From CAZLMG01 sp964560765 (lineage in GTDB: Bacteria > Bdellovibrionota_B > Oligoflexia > Oligoflexales > CAZLMG01), in NCBI GenBank assembly GCA_964560765.1, contig CAZLMG010000027.1, positions 1 to 55,198 on the forward strand: a stretch of 55,198 bases of DNA. The letters are read 5' to 3'. Both the position numbers and the translations under genes were made by a program. Position 1 is the stretch's first letter, and the number at the start of each line of letters is the position of its first letter. Below are positions 8,525 through 16,791 of this stretch, in pieces. The notes under the pieces were generated by a model, which did not search any database, was not told where the DNA came from, and saw nothing but the letters and a program-made list of their open reading frames with translations.

Positions 8525-9781
8525 TTATAGTCCTAGTTGACTCGACCAAGTTGGGTCCATGGGGCCAATGCGAGTGCCATCATCATCATCCCACACGCCA
8601 AGTGGGCACTGGGCGGCTTGGTCAAGCAAGGCTTTCTGTACACAGGCCAGGACGCAAGATCTGCCCTGTTCTTCGGTAAAACTTGACCACTTATAGCTTC
8701 CGAGTAGACTCGCCGCATCCAGTGCGTCTCCGGCAGCCTTGTTACAGAGTTGATGCCGGATGTAACCTTCGCGGAGGCGCCTGCCGTCTTGAGTGCATGG
8801 AGTAACGCTCGGGACCGCAACTGGGCAGGACTTGCGATAGCGGTCATACTCAGTCTTCAGCGTTTTCATGTTTTCCAGAATGGAATCGATGGAATCTTTA
8901 TAGAAATTCCATGCGGTCGCACAAGACTTGGCGCGGCTCAGTAACCAATCGTTGATCTGAGCGATTAACTTTTGATCATAGCTGGATGGGTTGTGGATGT
9001 ATTTAACAAGGTCTGAACTGGATACGCTTCCCACACCTGGAATCTCATAAGTCGTTGAGGTGTTGGAGAAGAGCCACTCGTCTTTCTCGATGCATCGAGC
9101 CAGCAAGGCCGTGTCGAGCAAGGTGCTGCGAATCTTGTCTTGAATTTCAGGGGTGTTGTAAATTGCGTCGAATGAAACACAACGACCATAGGGAGGCGTG
9201 TCTAAATCAAACGTTATGACCTTCATGTTATCGATAGCTGCTTCTAAAGCAGGATTATGAACATGAATATCCCGCTGGGTGGCAAAGGTGCCGCCATCAG
9301 CAATATCAAACCCTGGGAGACCGACTCCAGCTGTAAAATCTATGTTGGACTCATAGCCAAAATCTGCCTCAAATCTGACAATTACCTTCGTTTTTTCGTT
9401 GCAGGTAGCCTCGCAGCTTTCGATAGTGAATGTTGTCCCATCTTCGCTCTTGACGAGTTTCACGCCAGCGCATGCAAGCGCCATGATATCGATGCTTTTG
9501 ATGGTCACAGAGATGGAGGCGCTCCCAGAATAATTGCTGGCAAAGCCCAGATTGATTTCTGAATCCATAGCATGTCCTGGAGCAAACGAGGCAAAGCGAT
9601 CTACGTTCTTGAGAACGATCATTTTATCTCCGTCAGAGTCCGGCTCTTCGGCGGGTTTGTTTGATCCCGATACTAAGTTGCCGGTGCCGCTCCCATCTTT
9701 GTTCTGAAATTCCTGAATGGCTTGGCTGCAGCCCGGTAAGTGAATGCCTGTTAGAGCAAAAAGTAGAATCATCGCTTTCAT
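8525..9781 (-). CDS. Lipoprotein of unknown function, beta-rich head and helical Cys-rich tail
   Basis: ATG 9781 is chosen because GAGGTG lies just upstream and the peptide then starts MKAMILLFALTGIHLPGC, a good lipoprotein signal; an upstream in-frame start at 9841 would bury it. After a Gly/Ser/Glu-rich linker, residues 45-190 are strand-rich (an immunoglobulin-like or jelly-roll fold is possible). Residues about 220-390 look helical with regularly placed cysteines (SCATAW, KSCPVAVPSVTPC, QLCNKA, SCVLACV). The C-terminus carries an acidic DDDDG. It is the upstream partner of the kinase-like lipoprotein, 35 bases away. No family was recognised. Confidence 0.6.
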   Translation of the reverse strand: MKAMILLFALTGIHLPGCSQAIQEFQNKDGSGTGNLVSGSNKPAEEPDSDGDKMIVLKNVDRFASFAPGHAMDSEINLGFASNYSGSASISVTIKSIDIMALACAGVKLVKSEDGTTFTIESCEATCNEKTKVIVRFEADFGYESNIDFTAGVGLPGFDIADGGTFATQRDIHVHNPALEAAIDNMKVITFDLDTPPYGRCVSFDAIYNTPEIQDKIRSTLLDTALLARCIEKDEWLFSNTSTTYEIPGVGSVSSSDLVKYIHNPSSYDQKLIAQINDWLLSRAKSCATAWNFYKDSIDSILENMKTLKTEYDRYRKSCPVAVPSVTPCTQDGRRLREGYIRHQLCNKAAGDALDAASLLGSYKWSSFTEEQGRSCVLACVQKALLDQAAQCPLGVWDDDDGTRIGPMDPTWSSQLGL

Positions 9782-10134
9782 GGCAATCACCTCACTTGGC
9801 CAGGGTTGTTGGTATTCGCGTGTATCCATCAGACACTGCATCGATCATGCCGTCCGATCGATTCGTAGATGGCGTCGGAATCTAAGGGGAATTGGGAATG
9901 TTATGCCGCCATCGGGCTACGGGGCGTTGACGATAGGAGCACACACCTCGCGGTCAGGTAAAGCTAATGCCCGGAGAACACGAGAATATTTCCTACTGTC
10001 CGCTTCAATTCGTCGAAGATTCTGAGATCGGTCAACGGCATTGCGAATTTACGATTTAATTACAGGCCGTTCTACGGCATCTGCAGTGCGAGCCTTTGGC
10101 GTTTTCCCTTTAAAAGCAGCCGCCTTAGTTATCG
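9782..10134. other. Intergenic stretch between two leftward operons
   Basis: The stretch should hold the promoter of the 8525-9781 operon. Read leftwards it contains a short hairpin GCCGT-AGA-ACGGC downstream of the 10135 gene, not followed by a clear T run, so it is only a weak terminator candidate. No gene is visible. Confidence 0.35.
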
Positions 10135-11106
10135 TCATTTCTGATCAGAGAACGTTTCGCGAAATCGTCTTTCCTCGTCGATAACAGAGAGGATACGCTT
10201 GTATCGCTCCAGCAAGGAGTCTTGAGAAGAGACATAGGAATTGCTGCCATCAATCAGACAAGCATAGTTTTTCATTTCGGACTCTGATCCGATCTGATCC
10301 GCGCAGCGCCAATGCAGTGCCGCAGGAGCCAAGTTTAGGAACTGGTAGCTTTGGATGCCAGCCTTGGCCAGCAGTGCTGGTAATTTGTCGGGGCCGCCGA
10401 GATGCAGTCCTCCATAAGGCGCAAAAATCTTGCGCCTTCCCTGATAGTGGTGGAAGAGTTCTGTGATGTTTTTTGCGATTTGTTGATCTCGATGCAAGAT
10501 GGTCATCCCGTCGAACTGCTCGATATCAACGGCAATCAGCGGAATGTTTGACAGATAACATGCTCTCAGATATCGCCTCAGATCCTGCTCCAAGAATGTG
10601 GATTCCTCCTTCAAGACGTTGACTATCTCATCTTCTGAAATCTGCTTGCGATAGAAAGCATCGATTTGCTTATTCCACTGTCTATCCATTTCCAAGGCGC
10701 AGACTAAGCGATCGGATCCGAAGTGTGCCTGCAAGCGATTAAGTAAGAGAATGTGCGTATCCATCACTGGTGTAATTTGGTGCTCGTCTCCAGAGAATAT
10801 CACCGAAAAATCTGAAAGCTGCTGCACGGCGTCATCGATTCCTACATGGCCTTTGTAATGGACAGAAATGTTGTCGTAGTATGCATGTCGGTATTCTTGG
10901 AGCCCATACTCATCATAATGATTTTCAATCGCAGCTCGACTTTGTTTGATGAGGTCTTGAGCTTCTTGGCAGCGATGCCGCAAATCGACGCCTTCGATTT
11001 CAGTGCAGTCAAAGTCACTCACATCATGTTTGAATTCCGACCTTTGCGGACCAGCGCAAGAGCTGGGGAATCCAAGGATGACTACGAATGAAAAAATTCG
11101 TTTCAT
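10135..11106 (-). CDS. Tiki/ChaN-like (TraB-PrgY-EreA superfamily) lipoprotein
   Basis: A short signal peptide ends PSSC at C17, giving a lipoprotein of 323 residues. The body carries the ordered motifs of the Tiki/TraB/ChaN/EreA fold: a GExH-type SGDEH at 105-109, ALEM at 137-140, HRDQQIA at 205-211 and a second histidine motif YGGLHLGG at 231-238. Known members include haem-binding ChaN lipoproteins and metal-dependent hydrolases or proteases (Tiki). Which activity this one has cannot be read from sequence. It is the last gene of a three-gene leftward run (pseudopilin-like protein, cysteine-rich lipoprotein, this gene) and shares a near-identical leader with the gene before it. Superfamily call fairly good, function open. 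Confidence 0.6.
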   Translation of the reverse strand: MKRIFSFVVILGFPSSCAGPQRSEFKHDVSDFDCTEIEGVDLRHRCQEAQDLIKQSRAAIENHYDEYGLQEYRHAYYDNISVHYKGHVGIDDAVQQLSDFSVIFSGDEHQITPVMDTHILLLNRLQAHFGSDRLVCALEMDRQWNKQIDAFYRKQISEDEIVNVLKEESTFLEQDLRRYLRACYLSNIPLIAVDIEQFDGMTILHRDQQIAKNITELFHHYQGRRKIFAPYGGLHLGGPDKLPALLAKAGIQSYQFLNLAPAALHWRCADQIGSESEMKNYACLIDGSNSYVSSQDSLLERYKRILSVIDEERRFRETFSDQK

Positions 11107-11127
11107 ACAAGTGCTCCATCTAGTTCG
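11101..11127. repeat. Duplicated start-site leader, copy 1
   Basis: These 27 bases match 11949-11975 with two mismatches. They cover the first codons and ribosome site of the Tiki/ChaN-like gene; on the coding strand the leader reads CTAGATGGAGCACTTGTATG. Two adjacent but unrelated genes therefore share the same translation start region. Confidence 0.6.
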
Positions 11128-11144
11128 ACCGCGTTTTGGCTTGG

Positions 11145-11954
11145 CTAATTGGCTTGGATTCGAATGATGTCCAACTTCTTACATACATCAAAGAAACTGG
11201 CGCACTGAGCTTGGCCCGCCGGGTTGCTACCAGAGAAGCAGCGATTGTATTCATCAGGCAATTGATTGCAGGAATTTGCATTGCCAGTGTTGCAGATGCC
11301 ATATGGCTGCCAAAGTTTTTCTCGATTCACACCCTGCGCATCGACATAACCTCGTTCAACCAACACCTGGCGACAAGTTGTCGATCCCTGGACGGTTGGA
11401 TCGCCTGTCTCCTCGACGCGAACGTTAACCTGCAGCTTTGCGAGCGCATCTTCTCGATTCCCGCCTGCTGAACCTGGAACAACAAGCACCGAATCAGATT
11501 TGCAAATGAGATCATCCACGCACTGGAGAGTGAAGTCGAGGGCTGTGTTCGCATTGAGGTTCACGGATTCGACCATGGCAATGCCCCGAAAGATTGGCTT
11601 GCCTTGGCTATCCATCAATTCAAAACTCGCACCCTGGTAGACCTCGACCTTGTAAAGATCTTGTCCACAATCATCTTTGCCAAACTCCAGTGTCCCGTTG
11701 CTGGCGGTCGTCAGGGTTTGGGTAAAGACACGTAGATTGCCTTGAGTGCCCCGAGAATGATCGCAGCGAGCAGCATTCGTCGCTGCTTCCGTAAGCGTGA
11801 GTTGGGCTTCTGTTAGTTTGTACTTGGCGACGATGGTGCTGCTAACGCTCGTGGCAATCGATGATAAGCCGGTAGCCTCTTCACCCTCATGCTGTGTCGG
11901 CAGGCATGCAGTGATGGTTGGCAATGAAAGTAATACGATTAGAATCTGTTTCAT
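11145..11954 (-). CDS. Cysteine-containing lipoprotein of unknown function
   Basis: Signal peptide MKQILIVLLSLPTITAC gives a lipoprotein of 269 residues. The middle region resembles a beta-sandwich carrier domain (phrases FTQTLTTASNGTLEF, LYKVEVYQGASFELMDS, GIAMVESVNLNANTALDF). The last 80 residues hold about eight cysteines, including TTCRQVL, GICNTGNANSCNQ and FFDVCKK, probably disulfide-linked. It lies 38 bases upstream of the Tiki/ChaN-like gene and 86 bases downstream of the pseudopilin-like gene, on the same strand. No known family was recognised. Confidence 0.6.
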   Translation of the reverse strand: MKQILIVLLSLPTITACLPTQHEGEEATGLSSIATSVSSTIVAKYKLTEAQLTLTEAATNAARCDHSRGTQGNLRVFTQTLTTASNGTLEFGKDDCGQDLYKVEVYQGASFELMDSQGKPIFRGIAMVESVNLNANTALDFTLQCVDDLICKSDSVLVVPGSAGGNREDALAKLQVNVRVEETGDPTVQGSTTCRQVLVERGYVDAQGVNREKLWQPYGICNTGNANSCNQLPDEYNRCFSGSNPAGQAQCASFFDVCKKLDIIRIQAN

Positions 11955-11975
11955 ACAAATGCTCCCTCTAGTTCG
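11949..11975. repeat. Duplicated start-site leader, copy 2
   Basis: Partner of the repeat at 11101-11127. On the coding strand it reads CTAGAGGGAGCATTTGTATG, with GGGAG as the ribosome site of the 269-residue lipoprotein. The match stops on both sides within a few bases, so it is not part of a larger gene duplication. Confidence 0.6.
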
Positions 11976-12040
11976 GTGGAAAAGAGTCGGTACTCATCTA
12001 ATCAATCAGCTTTTGACGGAGTCTCCTGTCGCTCGTGTGG

Positions 12041-12949
12041 TTACAGCCGACAGCAAAGAAAATTGCATTGGCCGATCTCTGGGTCCATGTTTTGTGCAGC
12101 GCACTGATCGTCGCGTGTTGCCTTCTGCGAGGCACTCAGGTCGGCGTCCTGAAAAAAGGCAATATTGCAGGATACCGTCCTTGGGTACTGACTGGAGTTA
12201 TCGAGCAGGCTGTGCACGATCCAATCCATGGCGTTGCAGGCTGGATTGACCGTTGCAGAAACGAGAACTGGAAACTCATTAGGGCAGTGATGCCGGGCGA
12301 TGCGCCAGCGGTTATCACTTCCCAGCACCGTACTGGTGCGAACTACATCTTTTTGAAAGAAGCGACACTGGTCGAAGGGAGTTCGGTTACCCGTATCGGG
12401 CGATGTGGGTGGAGTATCCTGAAACTCGTTCGTGCATAAAGGGCGCGTAAATCCTGGGGGGCTATTGGCCCAATTCAAGATTTTTCCGGTGAGAGGATCC
12501 TTGGCGAAATATTGATGCTGACTGTTGGTGAGTTGCAATGGCAAGGGAGCGCCATCGATGGGCATGGAGAAGTCAACAGCGATGCCCTCGGCGGTACAAC
12601 GAGGTCGTGCGACCCACTTTCCGTAGTAAGTTGGATTCGCGGCGTTGCCGCGCACCATTATTCCAGGATGCTGTCCACCACGATACAGTGGGAGAAATTC
12701 AGAGCCAGCAATGCACTCATGGACCGTACGTCCGAACTCCAGGAGCTTTTTGACAGTCTCTTTGCAGTCAATGTTATCGCGGATAAACTTTGCCGCATCG
12801 ATCACTTCATAGCGTTGGTCAATGCGCTTTTGTGCCTGCATTTGTGTCTGAGTGACTCTGGCGAGGCCGACGGCGATTGTGGTCATAACGCCCAGGCTGA
12901 TCACCGTTGAGATCAGTGAAAGTCCTTGTTGTGTTCCAAGTGCGCGCAT
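12041..12949 (-). CDS. Type IV pilin-like (pseudopilin) protein lacking Glu5
   Basis: The N-terminus MRALGTQQG|LSLISTVISLGV has the features of a class III prepilin leader: a short leader with a basic residue, a glycine at -1, then an unbroken hydrophobic helix. It should be cut by a PilD-type peptidase. Position +5 is serine, not the usual glutamate; known pilins without Glu5 are tip-located minor pseudopilins such as GspK. The 302-residue length is also large and the C-terminal domain has about 15 cysteines, including the end CNFLCC. GAGG lies six bases before ATG 12949. It heads a leftward operon with two lipoproteins. It might belong to a tip complex of a pilus or type II system encoded elsewhere. 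Confidence 0.6.
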   Translation of the reverse strand: MRALGTQQGLSLISTVISLGVMTTIAVGLARVTQTQMQAQKRIDQRYEVIDAAKFIRDNIDCKETVKKLLEFGRTVHECIAGSEFLPLYRGGQHPGIMVRGNAANPTYYGKWVARPRCTAEGIAVDFSMPIDGAPLPLQLTNSQHQYFAKDPLTGKILNWANSPPGFTRPLCTNEFQDTPPTSPDTGNRTPFDQCRFFQKDVVRTSTVLGSDNRWRIARHHCPNEFPVLVSATVNPACNAMDWIVHSLLDNSSQYPRTVSCNIAFFQDADLSASQKATRDDQCAAQNMDPEIGQCNFLCCRL

Positions 12950-13446
12950 GGACTACCTCATGGATGCGGAATCTGACTTCTGTGGTTGGTACCTTTGCAA
13001 CGTGTGGGCCGATGAGTGCATGCGCCTGCATTGTGGCGGAATCTTGGAGAAATCGTTCGCCTTGGCCATGGCTTCAACGCTTTCGATGCGGCGTCCTTGC
13101 GTTCAACGTACCGGGTAATCAACCGTATTTATTTTAGAAATCGCAGGACCTGTTGACCAGCCGATCGATCTTCGACGGTCTAGAAGTGACGGGCGAAATT
13201 GTCCAAGAGGTGATTGAGGTTATCGATGTTAGGGTCCGCGAGGTGGGTTGGAACCGTCGAGTTTTGGAAAGGTGTATGCTGCGCCGCATGCTCAGATTGT
13301 GCCTGCGACATTGCGGTTATGACCAATCATCACCTGCGGCATAGACATTGCGAATGGGAGTGAGACCTCATTTTCATTGTTATAGCACTGGTCTTTCGAT
13401 GCCAGGCAGCGAGTGCCACGGCTTCTTTTGCATATGGGAGCAAGCG
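12950..13446. other. Divergent intergenic region
   Basis: This separates the leftward pseudopilin operon from the rightward toxin-44-like gene and should hold both promoters. No clear -35/-10 pair was seen. A 43-residue frame on the minus strand (13180-13311) is listed separately. Other open frames here have no ribosome site or a gene-like composition. Confidence 0.4.
13180..13311 (-). CDS. Possible small protein of 43 residues
   Basis: A short frame starting MSQAQSEHAAQHTPFQNS and ending LNHLLDNFARHF has a protein-like composition, hydrophilic then amphipathic. There is no good Shine-Dalgarno sequence before the ATG. It lies alone in the divergent spacer. It may be a small gene, a relic, or chance. 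Confidence 0.18.
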   Translation of the reverse strand: MSQAQSEHAAQHTPFQNSTVPTHLADPNIDNLNHLLDNFARHF

Positions 13447-14292
13447 ATGAGTAGGATTTTGATGAGATTGGTGACATTGGCTTTGGGGATACTGGTGACC
13501 AGTTGTCTGTTATTGGGATGCAAGAGTGCAAGACACCAGGCGCGGCTGTCCACGGATGATGAGCAAGCGACCATAGTATCTGATGGCACCGAGCAAGAGG
13601 GGGGGGCCCTTGCCGACGCGACGAGGAGGCGGTCCGAACTTCCTTCTCTGCAGTGCTCTATGGCGCCCGAGCGGTTAGTCGGCTGTACTTGCTGGCCGGA
13701 TATCGTGCCCCGGCTGCAAGCCGGTCTATTCAGCGTGAAGATCGCCTACCAAAACGACGCGGCAACGTGGATGGGCTGGACGTCGAAGACACTCGCATGT
13801 CAGAACATCCTTGGTGAGTTTAGCGAGGTTTTTGGCGGTTGGGATTTTCAGTTTCCCCAGGAACCAGTCGTCGATGCAGACGGCAATACCAATCTGCTAT
13901 GTGGTTCCTGTGGCCGCGATCAGGGCGCTAAGTCTTGTTATGACGCTCGACTTGGTGGGCGATTCTATCGCTACGATATGTGGGATATCAATTACTCGCT
14001 GTATGGCATGTTGCAGGGACTTTGCAACGTTCCTCTCGTCGATGCGTGGATGAAGATCCGTGCCTGGAAGGGCCTCAAGGCAGAGTACTCGGAACGCCTT
14101 TGGTTTTGGTTTCAAATTGGCTATTACATGGCCAAGACGCCGACCGACCAATCGGAAACGATCGAAGCCGTCATGGCGCGACATGGACTCGTGCCGCCAG
14201 CCAATGAGCCGCTCTACAAAGATTGCCTGCATTGCCAGGGTGATTGGCGAAGCCACCGCCCGCTGAAACACAAGAACTATTTGGTTGAGTAG
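13447..14292 (+). CDS. Lipoprotein with a possible toxin-44-like domain
   Basis: ATG 13447 has GGGAG upstream and gives a lipoprotein signal ending LLLGC (C25); the longer frame from 13348 would hide it. Residues 60-165 hold five or six cysteines (CTCWPD, LCGSCG). The segment at 172-230, FYRYDMWDINYSLYG then LWFWFQIGYYM, resembles the core of the bacterial toxin 44 family, in which YD..xNIhYGyxG precedes a long helix and an IRLG motif. This is a weak resemblance by eye. The protein ends 27 residues after a paired CLHC. A caspase-like frame follows directly, so the two may have formed a translationally coupled pair. Confidence 0.5.
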   Translation: MSRILMRLVTLALGILVTSCLLLGCKSARHQARLSTDDEQATIVSDGTEQEGGALADATRRRSELPSLQCSMAPERLVGCTCWPDIVPRLQAGLFSVKIAYQNDAATWMGWTSKTLACQNILGEFSEVFGGWDFQFPQEPVVDADGNTNLLCGSCGRDQGAKSCYDARLGGRFYRYDMWDINYSLYGMLQGLCNVPLVDAWMKIRAWKGLKAEYSERLWFWFQIGYYMAKTPTDQSETIEAVMARHGLVPPANEPLYKDCLHCQGDWRSHRPLKHKNYLVE

Positions 14293-14419
14293 ATGAATGT
14301 ATCATATCTTGAGCCCGGAATTTCGAGAGTGATCTATTGGGATTCACCCGCTTCTGTGGGCACCCGAGGGACCGAAATATCCTATTGCAGTCAGCCCGGT
14401 CACAAATTCGACGGACCTA

Positions 14420-14953
14420 GTGCAAACTATCGAAGGCGCCATTGAAGAGGATTGTGGCGGAAAGGAACACATCGTCGTTATGTACAGCGGGCACGGTGTT
14501 GAAGGCCCCGAAGGATATATGGTGATTCCGTCCCCACCTGACGCGGACAATCGCAATGCGAATATTGACCTTGGGGAGGTTATCAATCGCGTCGCAGCGA
14601 CTCATTCCATCGATCTGTTGATTACCGACGCTTGCCACGGACCTACTCACACCAGTTGCCCGACCATGGCATCGTCGAGCATGGGGGAAAAGGCGTCCGA
14701 TGAGGGTCGAACTGGTTTCAGTCCGTTTGCGGCGGCGCTAGACTATGTTCTCACAGCGCCATCACAAGGAGAATTCGAGTCGCGACTCGAGGGTTTCAAT
14801 GAACTCGTCGAAAGGAATCAGCGAGGCGGGCAAACCCAGACTCCGGTGACCATCAACGAAGACCATAGCGTGGCGACTTCATCTGATTCCACCGGTCCAC
14901 TAGATTCATCAACGCCACCAGAGCCACCAGAGTCAGTGCAGTCCAATTTCTGA
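14420..14953 (+). CDS. Caspase-like (peptidase C14) fragment, 5' end damaged
   Basis: The frame carries both catalytic motifs of metacaspase/caspase-like cysteine proteases: the histidine in VVMYSGHGVEG and the cysteine in LLITDACHGP. The usual first part of the domain (strand 1 and its NDA loop) is missing. The frame is open upstream to 14333, where a TGA (14330-14332) separates it from an ATG at 14297 that lies just after the stop of the preceding gene. Only GTG 14420 is available as a start, with no ribosome site. The most likely reading is a coupled gene broken by a nonsense or frameshift change. The C-terminus is a Ser/Thr/Pro/Glu tail. It may be a pseudogene. Confidence 0.55.
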   Translation: MQTIEGAIEEDCGGKEHIVVMYSGHGVEGPEGYMVIPSPPDADNRNANIDLGEVINRVAATHSIDLLITDACHGPTHTSCPTMASSSMGEKASDEGRTGFSPFAAALDYVLTAPSQGEFESRLEGFNELVERNQRGGQTQTPVTINEDHSVATSSDSTGPLDSSTPPEPPESVQSNF

Positions 14954-15239
14954 CGAGATGGGAATAGATGCCTTGAACTGGTGCCATTGACTGTGCTTTG
15001 GGTACCGCTAAGCGATCCGAGGTACCCTCCCTTCCAGCCGCTGATTATAATGAACCATATACACATAGAGGATGTCCTGCAGCTTCGGCACCAACTTGGT
15101 TGTCCTGCCCGACGATGCAGCCACGACACCCCTTATGTCGTTCGTGTTCTGAATCCGGAAACTGCGCTTCGCGAACGTCGAACGCACGAAAAGCCCCTTA
15201 CGAATCACCCAAGCATCTGGCCTTTTACAATTAGAAGAG

Positions 15240-16727
15240 TCATCGCTCTGCTCGCACCAATCTGAATCCTGTAGTGACCTGAATTTGGCTGGAATAATCG
15301 AATCTGCGGGCGGCCGATCGGCACTCATAAGCCTTACTCTTGAATCCGCCACCGCGGATGACACGCAGATTCGGATCAATGGGATATTGGCCATTGCTCT
15401 CTTTCGAATAAGAGAGTTGATATGAATCCTGAACCCATTCGCCGGCGTTGCCATGCATATCGAAAAGTCCGCAATCATTAGCTTTGAGTCTGCCTACCGC
15501 GTGAGGATGGCTGTTGCCGCGGCCGACGGTATTGGCACCAAACCAGGCAATTCCAGCATCGTATAGGCTGATGCTGGAGTCGCTAGGCGTGCCGAACGGG
15601 GTGACACCAACCTTTGAGAAGGGTCCTAGGGTTCCGCAGCGTGCCGCAAACTCCCATTCTGCTTCTGTGGGGAGTCGATAGGGACGACCCGGCTCTGTGG
15701 CGTTTAATCGATCAATAAAGCGGTTGGCGGCATCCCAAGACACGCAGGTGACTGGGTGATCATCGTTCGATATATTGGGTCTGCAGTCACCTGGGCCTCG
15801 TGATTCGTGTTCAGGGTAGGCACCCATGATCGCTCGATATTGCCCGCGGGTGACTTCCGTAGCTTGCAGCAAGAAGTCGCTGGGAATGCTAACAGAGTAC
15901 TGCTGCTCATCGCTGCTGCGGCCAGCTTCGTCGGGGGGAGAGCCCATGACGAAGTTCCCCTTACGAATCCGGACAAATGCGAAGACAGCGCCGTTATGGG
16001 TGAACTCGATAAGTGGAATCGAGGTGTTCAGGCGTTGAGCTGCTTTCGAGCCGTAGCCTGCATCGTTCTCGGGCTTGATCGGCAGGCGTTCGAAGTCTCT
16101 GTCCGTTGGCTGATTATGTCGGATAAATGGTGCCAGGATAGCCCGAGACTGGCCACTGACTGCAAAGTCGCCGTGGCTTTGAGTGATGTCGAGTAAGCCC
16201 TTGGTTTGCCCGTCGGCGGAGCCAACGATCGCCTCATATAACGCCAAGTGCTCAACCTGTGGCTCAAGTTCGCTGAGTTTATTCTCGACGTCTCGAATTT
16301 GCCGCTCAAGGTTCGATCGAAGTCCGGTAGGTAGATCTGTGCTTTCCCGGGCTTCTTCCGCATGCCGCTGGCCCAACCTGTCGAGGGCCTCCTTCAGATA
16401 CGCAATCTCTTGTCGGACGGTCTCGGGGCTTTGTAGCTGAAGGAATCGAGCCAGACGCGGCTTGTACTCGTCTTCGTAATGTAGTCGCTCAAACTGCAGT
16501 CGCTGATTTCGATGCGTGCAGTCGTCGCGGGTCAGCACTTTGGTGGCAAAACGATGCTCATCTCCGCAAAAAACGCGAAAGACGGAATCGTTGTCGACGT
16601 AGACGACCTGGTGTCGCTTATCATTGGGACTCTCAATAAATGCGTCTCTCATGAGCTCGCTTGCGTCGCGCGTAGACTTGCAGTGGACAAGTACTATGGC
16701 GCCTGTGATCAACAACATTCTTTTCAT
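15240..16727 (-). CDS. FGE-fold (SUMF1/C-lectin-like) lipoprotein, copy A
   Basis: Lipoprotein signal ending VLVHC (C16). Residues 35-200 form an unnamed domain (HQVVYVDNDSVF, Cys54 and Cys70, then a helical segment 100-165). Residues about 245-495 are a formylglycine-generating-enzyme (FGE-sulfatase) domain: GNFVMGSP, EVTRGQYRAIMG, HPVTCVSWDAA, RLPTEAEWEFAARCG, GLFDMHGNAGEWVQD, RVIRGGGFKS and TGFRLVR. Real FGEs carry a cysteine pair after the GGS motif; here the first position is serine (GGGFKSKAYEC), so catalysis is unlikely. The fold is also used as a scaffold in GldJ/GldK gliding lipoproteins. It lies 64 bases downstream of the cytochrome lipoprotein on the same strand. A paralogue lies at 19445-20893. 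No sulfatase gene is in the window. Confidence 0.85.
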   Translation of the reverse strand: MKRMLLITGAIVLVHCKSTRDASELMRDAFIESPNDKRHQVVYVDNDSVFRVFCGDEHRFATKVLTRDDCTHRNQRLQFERLHYEDEYKPRLARFLQLQSPETVRQEIAYLKEALDRLGQRHAEEARESTDLPTGLRSNLERQIRDVENKLSELEPQVEHLALYEAIVGSADGQTKGLLDITQSHGDFAVSGQSRAILAPFIRHNQPTDRDFERLPIKPENDAGYGSKAAQRLNTSIPLIEFTHNGAVFAFVRIRKGNFVMGSPPDEAGRSSDEQQYSVSIPSDFLLQATEVTRGQYRAIMGAYPEHESRGPGDCRPNISNDDHPVTCVSWDAANRFIDRLNATEPGRPYRLPTEAEWEFAARCGTLGPFSKVGVTPFGTPSDSSISLYDAGIAWFGANTVGRGNSHPHAVGRLKANDCGLFDMHGNAGEWVQDSYQLSYSKESNGQYPIDPNLRVIRGGGFKSKAYECRSAARRFDYSSQIQVTTGFRLVRAER

Positions 16728-16791
16728 AGTCTCTTGCTCCTGGCGATATTTTTACCTGGCCATCGCGTCATTCCCACTTCTGGTGCATGAA

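Noticed and set aside
14297..14953. TGA 14330 as programmed readthrough or selenocysteine in the caspase gene
   Set aside because: No SECIS-like hairpin follows and the upstream eleven codons are not a recognisable part of the domain; simple damage is more likely.
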